DNA of 64,000 bases from Metellina segmentata (Eukaryota > Arthropoda > Arachnida > Araneae > Tetragnathidae): contig OX375881.1 in NCBI GenBank assembly GCA_947359465.1, forward strand, positions 121,717,967-121,781,966, given 5' to 3'. The notes beneath the pieces are model-generated. The model saw only the letters and a list, made by a program, of their open reading frames with translations, searched no databases and was not told the origin of the DNA. Positions 23,053-33,379 of the stretch are shown piece after piece (within the stretch, counting starts at the first letter, position 1; the number at the start of each line of letters is the position of its first letter). The position numbers were made by a program, and so were the translations under genes.

Positions 23053-25684
23053 TCATATAAATTTGCCCAACTTTCTTTGGTTGGAACAATTTGCTTCATT
23101 AACTTCAGTTTTCTTCTTACCTTTCTTATCGCTATTCTTTTTTAAATAATTAGATGTTACTACATCATCATTGCATTTCTTGCAAAAATTATTAAGAAGG
23201 ATGTTTGAAGATGCCCATAAAACATTTTTAAGAATAGTGCTTATGTTATGAAAATTCTCACACGTTTCTTCAGATAGCAACACATCGATATCATCTAGTA
23301 TAGACATAGTAATTGACAAAACAATTTTACTCTGATCTTTTAACTTTAAAAATTCAGATTTAAAATTCGTACATAGCTTATTTGCAACAACATAATTATA
23401 TAACACTGCATTTACTATGTGTTCTTTGGGAAACTTTAATTGTCCTCTATCTAAGTTTTTAACAAAATAATAATTAACATTTAAGTTTAATTTTTTACTA
23501 CACAAATGAGTTTCTGCACATGATTCACAGTATTCTTTTTGTAATACTTTATGTATACAATATCCAGCTATATAAATAAATACTGGTACATATGAATTCA
23601 CATCATCTAAATCTGAATATTCAACAGTAATCGGAAAATTTTTGCCTTCAATATCATAATCATCTATAAAATCCCCAGCTTCAAAATCGTTAATTACTAT
23701 TTCACCAAAAGCTTTTGTTCGAATTTTAAGTTGCAATACTGACTTTATCCTCAATTATTTTTCACACTCCAATAACTGTTGTAATGAAATATGATACTGT
23801 GAACCTGCGAGCTGCCTATATAAACTAAATCTACTTTCTAAATCATCAGTTTGAAATTTACCAGGCAATATGTATAAAATGTTTAATTCATCTTTACAAT
23901 ATTTCGTTATTTGAATTATTCCCAGAACAGTAAGTTTTAAGACTACATGCGTTTCCTTAGAAAACATTCCTGTTGAAGGTTTCATTTTTTCCCATTCTTC
24001 TAACCAATCAGCAAATTTATGAAGAAAGACTAATTTGTCATCATTTTCATCATATTTTAATGGAGTCTGATAATTATTATTAATTCTTGATCCTTTTATT
24101 GCATATTTGACATTAAGGATTTGCCACCATGTAAGAATTACTGTTAAAAAAATCTGCTGTGTCCTGGAAATGTGGCAACTTGTGTTTATCACCCAATTCA
24201 ATTAAACCCTGAGCAACAAATTCATTAAAGACACGCAAAACTAAATCAACATTTTGTCTTTCTAAATTCGTAGGATAAAGTGCCTTATGAGTCAACTTAA
24301 AACCAAACTTAATTAGCGAGTTACATTCTGCATCATAAAGAAGACGGACATTGTCTAAAGAGGCAGTTTTGAAATTATGTGGATCATCTGTATTAAATCC
24401 CTCCTTAAAATTTGGATAGTAAAAACATTTCCCAGAATTTTTTTGATTCAGCCAATTATTCCTCATGCATTTTAGTAAGTGAACACTGTCGATAAGAAAA
24501 AAAAAGTGGCTTGTTTTTATCCGAAGGATGAGGGTAGACAAACTGAAGTTTTGGTGGTGACAGAAAGAGTGACACAGCTCTTCGATTCATTGCATTATTA
24601 TCTGTAATAATACACAAAACACTAAATCCTATATTTTCAAGACCTAAAATTACCTTCTTAAGATGTATATATGTAAAGCTTCACCAGATAATGTTTTGAC
24701 AGGCAATACATGTACAACATCTTTATATTTTGATAGAACACTTTTAATCATAAAAACATGTGCACTGGAAGCACAAGAATCAGAATCATAACTAACTCCT
24801 ACAATATTACCACCTTTATATTCCATAAATTCTTTTAAATGTATTTCATCCACCATTAATATTACTAATTTATCTTGATCATCTAGCAATGAATACTTTC
24901 TTTTAATGTAATAAAGAAAATAAGAATCAATTTGTTCACTATGAGGATCTAAATTGTATGAAGTACATAAACGCTGGACAGTATTAGGATGAGGAAGATT
25001 AATAACGTCACTTTTTCTAACAAATCGATATGCTTGAGGAGTAATTGTGTATAATAATGTAGCAAATATTAAAGTATCACTAGAATATCTAAATGCATTC
25101 TTGTTACAACACAGGAAAGAGATTTGTTCAATTATAAATTTCAGCATATTTTCATTAATATTGTCAAAATTTTCTAATGAATGTAACGCATCAATAATAC
25201 AAGAAATAACAGGTATCCGATTTTCAATTTTCTTCTCGTCTATTTTCTTCAAGTCATTTAATACCTCATTTAATTCATTTATGTTCTTAATATAACATGG
25301 AAAAGAGAACTTACTTATTTTGCCCAACTTTAATCCATCATTGTAACACGTTACTTCCAAATCGTCGTTAATTACAACAGATTTTTTAATAATTGGCACT
25401 GGCTGAGAAACAATATTTAGAAACATCATGTGAGCGGTGCAGTTTACAACAGTCCAATATTCTTTATCGATAAAATTCAAACGCGCTTGAAGTTCTTTCA
25501 AAGAGGAAAATGTTCGTAGCTCATCATATTCCTTTTTGGAATCCAGGCTTGCTTCTATAGCTTTGTTCAAGAAGTCGATATCAATTTAATTTTCTTGCTT
25601 TCTGGACTGTCTCTACAAGATTAATTCGAAGATAAATAAGATGGGAGATTTGGAAACTGCGTGGGCACAGCATTCGGATGTAAC
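23053..25684 (-). pseudogene. P-element/THAP9-like transposase body, broken
   Basis: Exon 3 begins after a TTATAG acceptor (25685) with LHPNAVPTQFPNLPSYLSSN, then a stop at 25621-25623 and a frame change near 25575. The main block (25570-24650) has the P-type signatures SSDTLIFATLLYTITPQAYR, LPHPNTVQRLC, LVILMVDEIHLKEFMEYKGG with the first catalytic aspartate, and VHVLPVKTLSGEALH. Further frames give CIITDNNAMNRR (about 24590), LIDSVHLLKCMRNNWLNQK (24490-24440), ILTWWQILNVKYA and ESRFSLYRQLAGSQYHIS, as in the THAP9 and P families. Frame changes occur near 24670, at a 9-base A run (24496-24504), and at a 7-base A run (24146-24152). A stop TAA at 23755-23757 splits the C terminus. At least six lesions in all. 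Confidence 0.88.
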
Positions 25685-25799
25685 CTATAAGAAGCATTCT
25701 CTCATTAAAACAATGAAGTTGTATACATGTATAAACACACACAAGTTACGCATAAACACACATAAGTTACACATAAACACAAATTAAAATTTAACTCAC

Positions 25800-26383
25800 C
25801 TTCTAATTTTTAAAGCTGCTTCTATAACTTTTCCAGTTTTTTCATTGATAGCTTTTGCACTCGTTATGAAGTCTGTTTCTTTAAAATGCAGTTCACAGAC
25901 CTGAAAACGATAATCAAAATCATTAAACTCTATATTTCCCACTGTTTACAAACATAACTAATATAATATCGAAATTCTCTATGCAGAATATAGAATAACA
26001 AAACGTGATTCTTGACTTTTGGATATTATTATATTTTCTGTTTGATGAATAGAATACATAAATACTACGCAGAATATAATAACAAAACAATTCTTGACTG
26101 TACTTTTTGGAAAGTATTATTATTATACATAGCTAGAATTTAACTGATAATTTACCATACTAAAACAAAATTAAAATAATTTCATTCACTTTGCAATGAG
26201 ATAACAATAAGAATAATTAATAAAACATTTCCTTACCTTACTGTACTTGGTGGGTTCAAAATGGTCACGATGTATGGCGTTAATCCATTTTTGGCGGACT
26301 TCTTCACTTTGGGGAAAGGAATAAACTCTATATTTGGGCCCATTTCTATTATTAGAGTTGCGCAAAGGTACAACACATGGGGC
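25800..26383 (-). pseudogene. THAP DNA-binding exons 1 and 2
   Basis: Exon 1 (to 26237) reads PCVVPLRNSNNRNGPKYRVY, then SFPQSEEVRQKWINAIHRDH and FEPTKYSK, followed by a GTAAGG donor. Exon 2 (25900-25800), after a TTTTCAG acceptor, gives VCELHFKETDF and runs through KAINEKTGKVIEAALKIR to a GTGAGT donor. Together they form a C2CH THAP zinc-finger layout with the tryptophan, the CELHF motif and the downstream F. The second zinc cysteine is replaced by arginine (codon at 26360-26362), and there is no ATG in frame after the upstream stop. Phases fit: exon 1 ends on a codon boundary and exon 2 is 101 bp. Confidence 0.88.
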
Positions 26384-26633
26384 TGGTATGGTTTCCTAAC
26401 TTTAATTGCCTAATTAACACACAAAAAAATAACTTTGATCACACAACATACACTTCTCATACATACGCCGTGGACACAACCGTTACAACTGTTGGATCTC
26501 AGTTGAGTGACGTCACGACCAGATTTGAAATGACTGTATCGGCCGCTACTATCGATGGTTACGACTAGGCCAGCTAGAACTATCTACCGTTTCATCTACG
26601 GGATGAACAATTTGTGCACTATCGCGGCATTAT

Positions 26634-26965
26634 ACTTTTGATCGCATCAAAAATTTTTATTTATAAACCAATTTCAAAAAAATATAACATAAGAAAGATT
26701 GCATTCTAAGCTTTCACGTGGTATTTTCAAATATAAAAGTTATAATATTAATCTATAGATATGACAGTTTTGTTTTGTATCGGTAATTACGATCTACAAA
26801 TTCCAAAATTTGTACGAGCAACTTTTAATCGCATCGAATTTATTTATTAACCAATTTCAAAAATAATTATACCATAACAAACAGGTAACTCTAAGGTTTC
26901 CCGTGATGCTTTCAAATATAAAAACTAATAGTAATAAGGTATAAATATGAGTTTTAACAACTCAG
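26634..26965. repeat. Direct duplication, period about 187 bp
   Basis: ACTTTTGATCGCATC at 26634 and ACTTTTAATCGCATC at 26821 open two related stretches, each continuing through AACCAATTTCAAAAA, CATAA(C/G)A(A/G)A, (G/C)TTTC(A/C)CGTG and TTTCAAATATAAAA to a TAGATATGA/TAAATATGA block. Divergence is substantial. Confidence 0.65.
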
Positions 26966-28020
26966 TGACGAAAACTTCCTGATATTTTCCAAATTTCAAA
27001 AATGTTACCAGGAACCAAATTGAAATTTCTCAAAAATTCGGCGAAGTGAAATGATTTACGTTTAGAGGTACCTAATCTAAAAAAACCTCACGGCTGAAGA
27101 CTGAAAATGTGTACGTGTTTCGCTCACACGCGTTAGAAATTTCCCTTTTTCCGATTTTGACACTAAATTTACCCTAAACTAATAGCCGCATTGGAAACAA
27201 ATCTTCTCCGTCTTGTTACCTGTACAATTTGAACAACCATGTTAATTTCGTAATTTTCTGATCCGTAGTTTTCGGGAAACCGTCTAAGAATCGAAGGAAA
27301 AAAGCGAGTTTTCAATCCTGCGGTGACGTCCGTAACTTTTTTTTAATATATATAGAGATATGTGTGTCATGGGATTTCCGAAGAGCATTTAGATTTCCAA
27401 CACAATTATGAATTAAATCAATTATCACTTAGTATCTTTCTTAAAATTCAATCTGATACTTTCGAGTACCAAACAAAACACATTCTCCTCAACCCCATCG
27501 ATTTCATATTCATGCAAGACACGAGCCAAATAGGCATTCTGAATTGACAAGCAGCCCTATTCGATCCTTATCGAATCCATATCGATCCTCAACTCCGATT
27601 CGTAATGCATTCAAACTCCTACTCGATCTCATCTTTCTTACAGACTCCAGTTTCACTCGTTCGCGTGAGATTGGAGACTTGATAAATATAGAAGGGAGGG
27701 GGCAATTTCTGCAGCTAGAGACATCGAATACAAATAGACCCTATTTATGAAGATGCTCAGAAAGGAGAAAATGTAAGCAGAGATAGAGGGTTGAGCTGTT
27801 TGTTTTTAACTTCCTAAACTCGATGTTTGCTGCATTCCTGATCAGATATATTCAATTGGAGTCACGTGGATGAGCCGGAATAGGAAAGATTTGCAAATGG
27901 AGTTGGCATGATGCGTTTCTAGAGAGAGAGCAATGCGATAAAGGGGTTGTGAAAACCTTATAAAGACGGAACTTGATAAACGCGTAGTGATCTATGGACA
28001 CCAATACCCATATCTGTTTA
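26966..28020. other. Intergenic, no gene seen
   Basis: Small plus-strand frames at 27362-27547 and 27544-27750 have no motif. 27545-27660 contains repeated CGATCCTTATCGAATC / CGATCCTCAACTCCGATTCG / CTCGATCTC pieces. Confidence 0.35.
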
Positions 28021-28160
28021 TCAAAACCTTGTTGAAAGTATGCCCAGAAGGGTTGCTAGTGTAATTGCAACACGTGGGGGGAGATCATCCCCCTAAAAGC
28101 ATATATTCTTTCCCTTATACCATCACATCTTGCTGTCTGTTCCATTATTGCAGTGTAGCG
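28021..28160 (+). pseudogene. Tc1-like transposase C-terminal fragment
   Basis: Reads NLVESMPRRVASVIATRGG, the terminal helix of a Tc1-family transposase, followed by non-coding sequence to ATTATTGCAGTGTAG. The same stretch recurs in reverse at about 44,280-44,400, so both derive from one Tc1 subfamily; here everything upstream is lost. Confidence 0.7.
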
Positions 28161-28179
28161 TAGAACCAAGTATAAGTTG

Positions 28180-28410
28180 GTGGTGCAGCAATTTCAATCT
28201 GTCGTGGCCTCAAATATCTTCACGTTGGTGTGGTGTTGAAGTTTGGAGTGCAGGGTGTCAGCTCAGGAGTTCACGTCGTCCTCTGATTATTGTTTAAAAT
28301 GATGGGATGTTGTTCTCGGATCTACCGCTTCGAGATAGATCGCGGAACGTCGCCACTAGCGCTTGTGCTGCTTTAGTGTGACGTCAGCTTAACTATCTAC
28401 CTCCATAACC
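28180..28410 (+). repeat. SINE body and tail fragment
   Basis: CTGTCGTGGCCTCAAATATC, TCACGTTGGTGTGGTGTTGA, AGTTTGGAGTGCAGGGTG and the tail end TAGTGTGACGTCAGCTTAACTA match the SINE body in the plus orientation. The head is missing; a TGACGTCA octamer arises in the tail at 28379-28386. Confidence 0.7.
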
Positions 28411-29305
28411 GGTAGTTTATAGTGTAACGTCATGACCCACGTCATTATGAGCACCCAGAATGCTTTGCGGAAGCAGAGAAAGAACAACGAGTGCGGTTGT
28501 GCGGATGGGACGGCTGATGACGTTGGATTCAACAAAATTTAAAATGTCTTTCTTTTAATATATTGTCATGTTTTTACGTCCAAGTGGTGCACGGTCCTGT
28601 AATTTGTGTTTGTGTCGTCCAAGTAAAGACTTGACGGTCTAGTCCAGCTACCTAATTCCGTCTACGAAACTCCTTACAATAGTTGCATTTAAAGTCAGGC
28701 GGCCTAATGATTACGTGGGCTGCTCGTTTAAGTGAATTTAACACAAGTTCGCTTGCTCCATTCGCGATTTTATGATGCTAGATCCTATACGAGCATGCAA
28801 GATGATTGATATAAACATATGTCCGTAACTGCTCGTCGGATTTGCTCACTGCTATAGCAACATGCGAATTGTTGGTGGTGCAGATTTGATTACTATCCGG
28901 TTCCATTGCTCACTGAGAGCTTGTCTTTGTTGAGTTGATTTCTTCCGTGCGTCTGTCAAAGCTTTGTTTGTGTGTTTGTTCATTACTCGACAAATCTATA
29001 AATCGATCCTAGATATAAAGCAAACACAGACACAAGTCGGGTTACACCGGCACTCTATCAATCAACCATTAAACAAACCGACTCTAGCATTATAGATATT
29101 ATTACATAAAACATGGCAACTAATCAAGTTGTTTTCCCCTGTGCTCTTGAGGTAAAGGTTGACTGGTGTGTGGGGTATTATGGCGCGAGGGTCATATTCT
29201 CCCATGCTTGATGTTAAGGTTTGTGAAAAATGAATTCAAATCAACAAATCAGAGCATACTTGTGACTGTTAACTCATCTGTAGGTTACATTGTACGATTA
29301 ATTTA
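28411..29305. other. Intergenic, no gene seen
   Basis: Slightly richer in GC than most of the window around 28430-28530, but no frame, motif or repeat I can name. Confidence 0.35.
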
Positions 29306-29540
29306 ACCCGAGGTGACTCGACAAAGTATTCTCTTCGTTCGTAGTACTTATACCAGGTCTCGATGGACGCGATATCGCGTCACCAGACAAAAGGACCTGA
29401 TCATGGTAGCTTCATCAAAAAATGGTAGCGTCTTCATTGGTCAGAATGGAATCGGCATTCTTGATGAATCGTCACTAGCAAAATCGGTCGGATCGGGTTT
29501 GGACGAGATATCTCGTCGATCTCACTTGGAAGGATGTGTT
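29306..29540. repeat. Palindromic repeat family copy
   Basis: Contains the exact palindrome GACGAGATATCTCGTC at 29502-29517 and, at 29366-29381, GACGCGATATCGCGTC, changed symmetrically in both arms. The edges TAACCCGAGGTGACTCGACA and CTCGTCGATCTCACTTGGAAGG are degenerate inverted copies of each other. Confidence 0.75.
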
Positions 29541-29884
29541 CACTTTAAGTAAAATCACGGATCCCCTCGGAAGAGCAGCCAGTTTAGTCACGTGGCGTTC
29601 AACGAGCCTGAGTTAAATTAGTTTACTGGTGCAAGCGTAAGCAAAGTCATTCCACATTTGACGTCATTAGCGTCGATTGTGAATTCATCCCCGACTGGCC
29701 AGAAGGCTTTGAGTCCTTTAATGGACATTTAATGTCCAAAACGATAGCATCATGACGACTTGACAGAGGGGAAACATCCACGGCAATCGCCAGTCATGCA
29801 TTAGCACAAAGCAGCCTTCTAACGCGCTTCCACACCTATGATAAAATCAACGTTCTCATGGAACCGCACTCTCATGACTATAAT
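29541..29884. other. Intergenic, no gene seen
   Basis: No coding signal. A TGACGTCA octamer lies at 29659-29666. Confidence 0.35.
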
Positions 29885-30048
29885 GCCCGGTCTGGTGGTT
29901 AAGGTCTAGATCGGAAGGTTCCTGGCTCGAATCCGGATCAGTGCATGAATATTTTTAAGCATGTGGTGTAGAAGCGGCTGGTGCACCTTAAATCTGGCGT
30001 GGCCGAAGGTCAGTTGGTGTGGAAATTGGGTCTTCTAATCGACCCCAC
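29885..30048 (+). repeat. SINE head subtype, truncated body
   Basis: Same head as at 299: TGGTGGTTAAGG (A-box-like) and GGTTCCTGGCTCGAATCC (B-box-like), then GGTGCACCTTAAATCTGGCG. The body breaks off near 30040, immediately before a second SINE. Confidence 0.7.
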
Positions 30049-30059
30049 TCTTACTTTGA

Positions 30060-30358
30060 AGAGCTGCGTAGCCCAGTTGGAAGAGTAAGGAATTAACAAC
30101 CGGAGGGTTGCGAGATAAAATTCAACTAATGACCGTCACGCACCAAAGGGGCTGGTTCACGTTAAATGTGTCTTAGCCTCAAATATCCTGACGTTGGTGT
30201 GGAAGTTTGGAGAGTGGGGTGCCAGTTCAGGTGTTGCCTCGTCATCTGACCGTGGTTTAAAATGACGTGGTATTGTCATCGGATATTTTCTTTAGGGGAT
30301 TGATCCCGTACAGTCGTCAGTAGAAAGTTGTGTTGCTCTAGTACGACGTTAATTAAAA
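30060..30358 (+). repeat. SINE copy, near full length
   Basis: Head TAGCCCAGTTGGAAGAG and GGTTGCGAGAT, body CACGTTAAATGTGTCTTAGC, TGGAAGTTTGGAGAGTGGGG, CATCTGACCGTGG, tail GTTGTGTTGCTCTAGTACGA followed by CGTTAATTAAAA. The best plus-strand reference copy in the window. Confidence 0.8.
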
Positions 30359-31689
30359 ATTGCCATTTCACACTCTATAGCTGAGAAGCCTTTGCAGTGA
30401 TCTTAAAGATATTATTTTAAAAGTTGTGTTAACATGCTTGAACAACAACGCATTTAAACTTGAGTTTCCCTTTTGCTTTGTATTTTAGTCCAGACGATGT
30501 GGAAGTATCGATCCATCGAAATTTCCGTTTACTATTGATGTTACTTTTTACTGTAGTTATACGTCGTTTTCGAGATCTTATATAGTTAACTGTTCGATAA
30601 CTGTCTAACTTTCGAGCTATAGAGCTTTCGGGAACAGAATGTTACAAATCAATAAACACGTTTCCCATTACTGGAAAAAATAAAACTATCGCCTCCACAT
30701 AACCTCATTTCTTTCTAGACTAAAATCCCGGAGTTCATAATACTTTCTATCTTGGCGAAAAAGCTGTTCTATCGATGAAAGAAACCTCTTCGATAGTCAC
30801 ACTGAGAAACCCGTAGAAAGTTCCATTTATTAACTAGTTTCCTTCCAAGACAATTGTTTTATTCATTCTGCGGATGTTCTGAAAAACTGACATTTTCCCA
30901 GAATTAATTCATGAATTTTAAAATAATTGATTTTGTACTCAATATGAAAGGAAATTTGGGGATAGCGGTGAATATTGTTTTATTTATCAAAAGAGAATCA
31001 ACGTTCAATTTATTATTAATAACCTAGTTCCCTGGGATTCTAACATCTCCATTCGTATTGTATTTATTGTAATTTCCTTTTTAATCAAATCCACAGAATT
31101 TATAATATCTGCAGCGATCCAATTACTATTGATATACGCAACACGAAATTCTTCAAACAACCCTCATGAATAATAATTTTCCCAGCAGTTTGCTTAGAAA
31201 GTTTTCATTACCTAACTCTATTTTTTACATCACATAAAAAAGTATTTTATTTATCCTTTTTTCGCACCACTAGAGAAGGCGACATATTTTTATGTATTTC
31301 ATTAATAAATATTATAGCCCTCTCCAAAATACCTTTGACTCACATAACTCGTTGTTTACTCCAGTGCTATGATAATTAAATATCTACCAACCAAAATTTC
31401 TTAAATTCGTCCCTATTATACTTTTAATAATATATATGTTTGGAAAAAACCTTCTCTCCCTTTTCTTTCACGGCCTGTGCACATTTTCTTTTTCTGCTAT
31501 TTTCCCTTCATTTGAATTGGTAATTATTCGCTCTTATATGATCCTGGAAGAAGGTCTCCAAAAGTGTTTGGTAGGACAGCATTTATAAATGGTATGACTG
31601 CAGTTTTGTAGACTGATTTTATGTCGTTGTTTGTTCTATGATTTTTTCATATATACATGTATATAAATTATGTTTTAAGTCTTATAATT
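30359..31689. other. Intergenic, no gene seen
   Basis: AT-rich with no motif-bearing frame. Confidence 0.4.
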
Positions 31690-31815
31690 TTATATTCTCC
31701 ACATACCTCCGGTATTTTGTTTAAAAATATACATCTTTAAATATAGACAATGTTTGATGCAGTTTGACCAGATCTGGCCCTTGCGCTACAAACACCACCA
31801 AACGAAACAGGTATT
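31690..31815 (+). repeat. LINE 3'-tail copy, diverged
   Basis: GCAGTTTGACCAGATCTGGC then CCTTGCGCTACAAACACCAC and CAAACGAAAC matches the LINE tail module of 21,700-21,770 and 50,540-50,605. Confidence 0.5.
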
Positions 31816-31825
31816 TTGTTTAGTT

Positions 31826-32110
31826 TTCAGGGGCTAACTTGTGCGAATTTCTTTGGTTCACTCATTTTCTTTGGTTAAGCCCCACAGAAATAAAGAAAAA
31901 TCTCAAAACTTTTTCTTTTGAAGTAACTCTTGCTTTGCTCCCTTCACATGGTAAGAAGTCTGACTTCTCTAACATTTTTATAACTTTTTTTTGTTTCTCA
32001 TGAGAAAAGCTTACTTTTCCATTAGCTTCTTCAAGAAAGAAGAGGTTCTTCCAACTCCAAAAGAGGTGGCACACGTTCACACACAACGTGATGTAACGAT
32101 GATCTCTCTG
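31826..32110 (-). repeat. Dispersed repeat, inverse copy of 62,490-62,815
   Basis: Read in reverse, this aligns with the 62.5-kb copy through GTGTGCCACCTCTTTTGGAG, CTTCTTTCTTGAAGAAGCTA, GAGAAACAAAAAAAAGTTAT, TTTTGAGATTTTTCTTTAT, CTTAACCAAAGAAA and GCACAAGTTAGCCCC. A 74-codon frame (32086-31862) is open here, with FFLEEANGKVSFSHEKQKK, but contains nothing I recognise. Confidence 0.65.
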
Positions 32111-32539
32111 TATACATTTCCATTGTATCTCCCATCATAATGAAATGAGCACTAAATAGATCCTATCCCGGTCTGGCTGTACACATGATGTTAGATATTA
32201 CGTCCACAGGTGGCAAGCGAGCGAAACTCTTGCTATCTTAGGGTCTGGTGTAATCGCAGACGTGGACTGTTGCATTAACTTTCCATTTCTGTGTTGTATC
32301 TCCCGTCTGAAATTTTTTTTCTGTGGCATATAGATATCTTGTAAATACGTTGATTGTAAATATTTGTTATGCTAATATAGGAATTTTAATATTGAAAAGT
32401 AAAAACGGGCTCACTCCTTTTACATTTTTACAATTCCTTTTGTTTCTCACTCCCGAAAAAAAAAAAAATTCTGGTAGTTTCTGTTTATTTTATCCCTATA
32501 TTTGTACTCTACGGCTCTAAACACTTCATATAAAGGTTT

Positions 32540-32592
32540 CGTCGTGACGAGATATTTCGACAAAATACGCTGACCAACCGGTCTGGAAATGT
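32540..32592. repeat. Palindromic repeat fragment, one unit
   Basis: GTCGTGACGAGATATTTCGACAAAATACGCTGACC: one degenerate palindrome plus its spacer (written here in two parts in the sequence as TGACGAGATATTTCGACA and AAATACGCTGACC). Confidence 0.6.
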
Positions 32593-32750
32593 ATCTGTAA
32601 ACAATAAAACACTCTTGTTATTAAGAAAAAAGACACAAAAGATGTAGAGATTGACCAATAAATTTATTGTTTGATTTTTACACTAATAATTGGATGTTAT
32701 TTATACCTGGAGATATTGGAATTAATCAATTGTCCCCTTTTAATTTTCAG

Positions 32751-32862
32751 GCACCAGATGTGTATATGACGGATGATTCAGAGGCGAAAAAAGCATTGGA
32801 AGAAGTCCTCCATCCTTCATCTGTGCTACTTCTCTGCTATTTCCACGTGGCACAGAATGAAG
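32751..32862 (+). pseudogene. MULE-like transposase fragment
   Basis: APDVYMTDDSEAKKALEEVL and HPSSVLLLCYFHVAQ match the Mutator-like transposase core, with the catalytic aspartate in MTDDS and the CxFH block. It begins directly after TTTAATTTTCAG, which looks like an intron acceptor, so this may be one exon of a former transposase gene. The frame then continues into unrelated codons and stops at 32898-32900. Confidence 0.6.
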
Positions 32863-33074
32863 AATTGAACGTGGCTTCTCAGCCTCAGGAAGAGCTTTGA
32901 CAGGAGACAGCATCAATGTCAGAACGCACACTCAATGTATTGATGATGGTCAAAAGTAGCTTGGCAAATTTTGACAATCAACCTTATTTTGTGTTGATAA
33001 CATCAAAGCTAAAGGATATGGCAAGGATTAGAAGATATAATACGGAAGAAGAAAAAAACTGAAATATAAATAAC

Positions 33075-33143
33075 TTTATATTTTAGAAGATATAAAACGG
33101 AAGGCACAAGAAAAATTCGAGGACATGAAAGAAAAAGAAAGAT

Positions 33144-33175
<32 letters not shown>

Positions 33176-33375
33176 CAGAAAGGAAAGCAACTGGCAAAGA
33201 AAAGCAATAGAAGAAAGAAAACTTAAAACTATGCGTAAGGAAGAGGACAAGGCGTTGGACAGTGCTTCAAAATTGTTAAAGGAAGCAGCAATGATTAGAG
33301 GGGTGGAAAAAGTCTCAGATGATGCTGGTCAACAGAGACAGACTTTAAAAAATGCACATTCTTCTCTTTAGAAGA
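33075..33375 (+). pseudogene. Charged coiled-coil fragment, broken
   Basis: Encodes AQEKFEDMKEKERLEERERE, a (GA)n-coded ER run, then after a frame change TMRKEEDKALDSASKLLKEA and AMIRGVEKVSDDAGQQRQTL. The lysine/glutamate-rich pattern suggests a coiled coil. Position 200 bp after the MULE piece suggests the two may have been one element, but I do not recognise this part. Confidence 0.35.
33149..33175. repeat. (GA)n microsatellite
   Basis: Uninterrupted GA repeat of about 13 units inside the coiled-coil fragment. Confidence 0.9.
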
Positions 33376-33379
33376 AAAA

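Larger units (their letters stand above)
22409..26563 (-). mobile_element. P-element-superfamily DNA transposon, full length
   Basis: The left end CGTAACCATCGATA (22409-22422) and the right end in reverse (26550-26563) match exactly over 14 bp, with looser matching to about 30 bp (GGCCG and AC blocks). ACTAGGC flanks both sides (22402-22408 and 26564-26570); if the first C is taken as flank it is an 8-bp ACTAGGCC duplication, the P-element size. A 12-bp internal inverted repeat, CAACTGAGATCC (22455-22466) with GGATCTCAGTTG (26493-26504), and TGACGTCA beside each (22445-22452, 26508-26515) echo the subterminal repeats of P elements. The interior encodes a THAP-type transposase on the minus strand. 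Confidence 0.92.
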
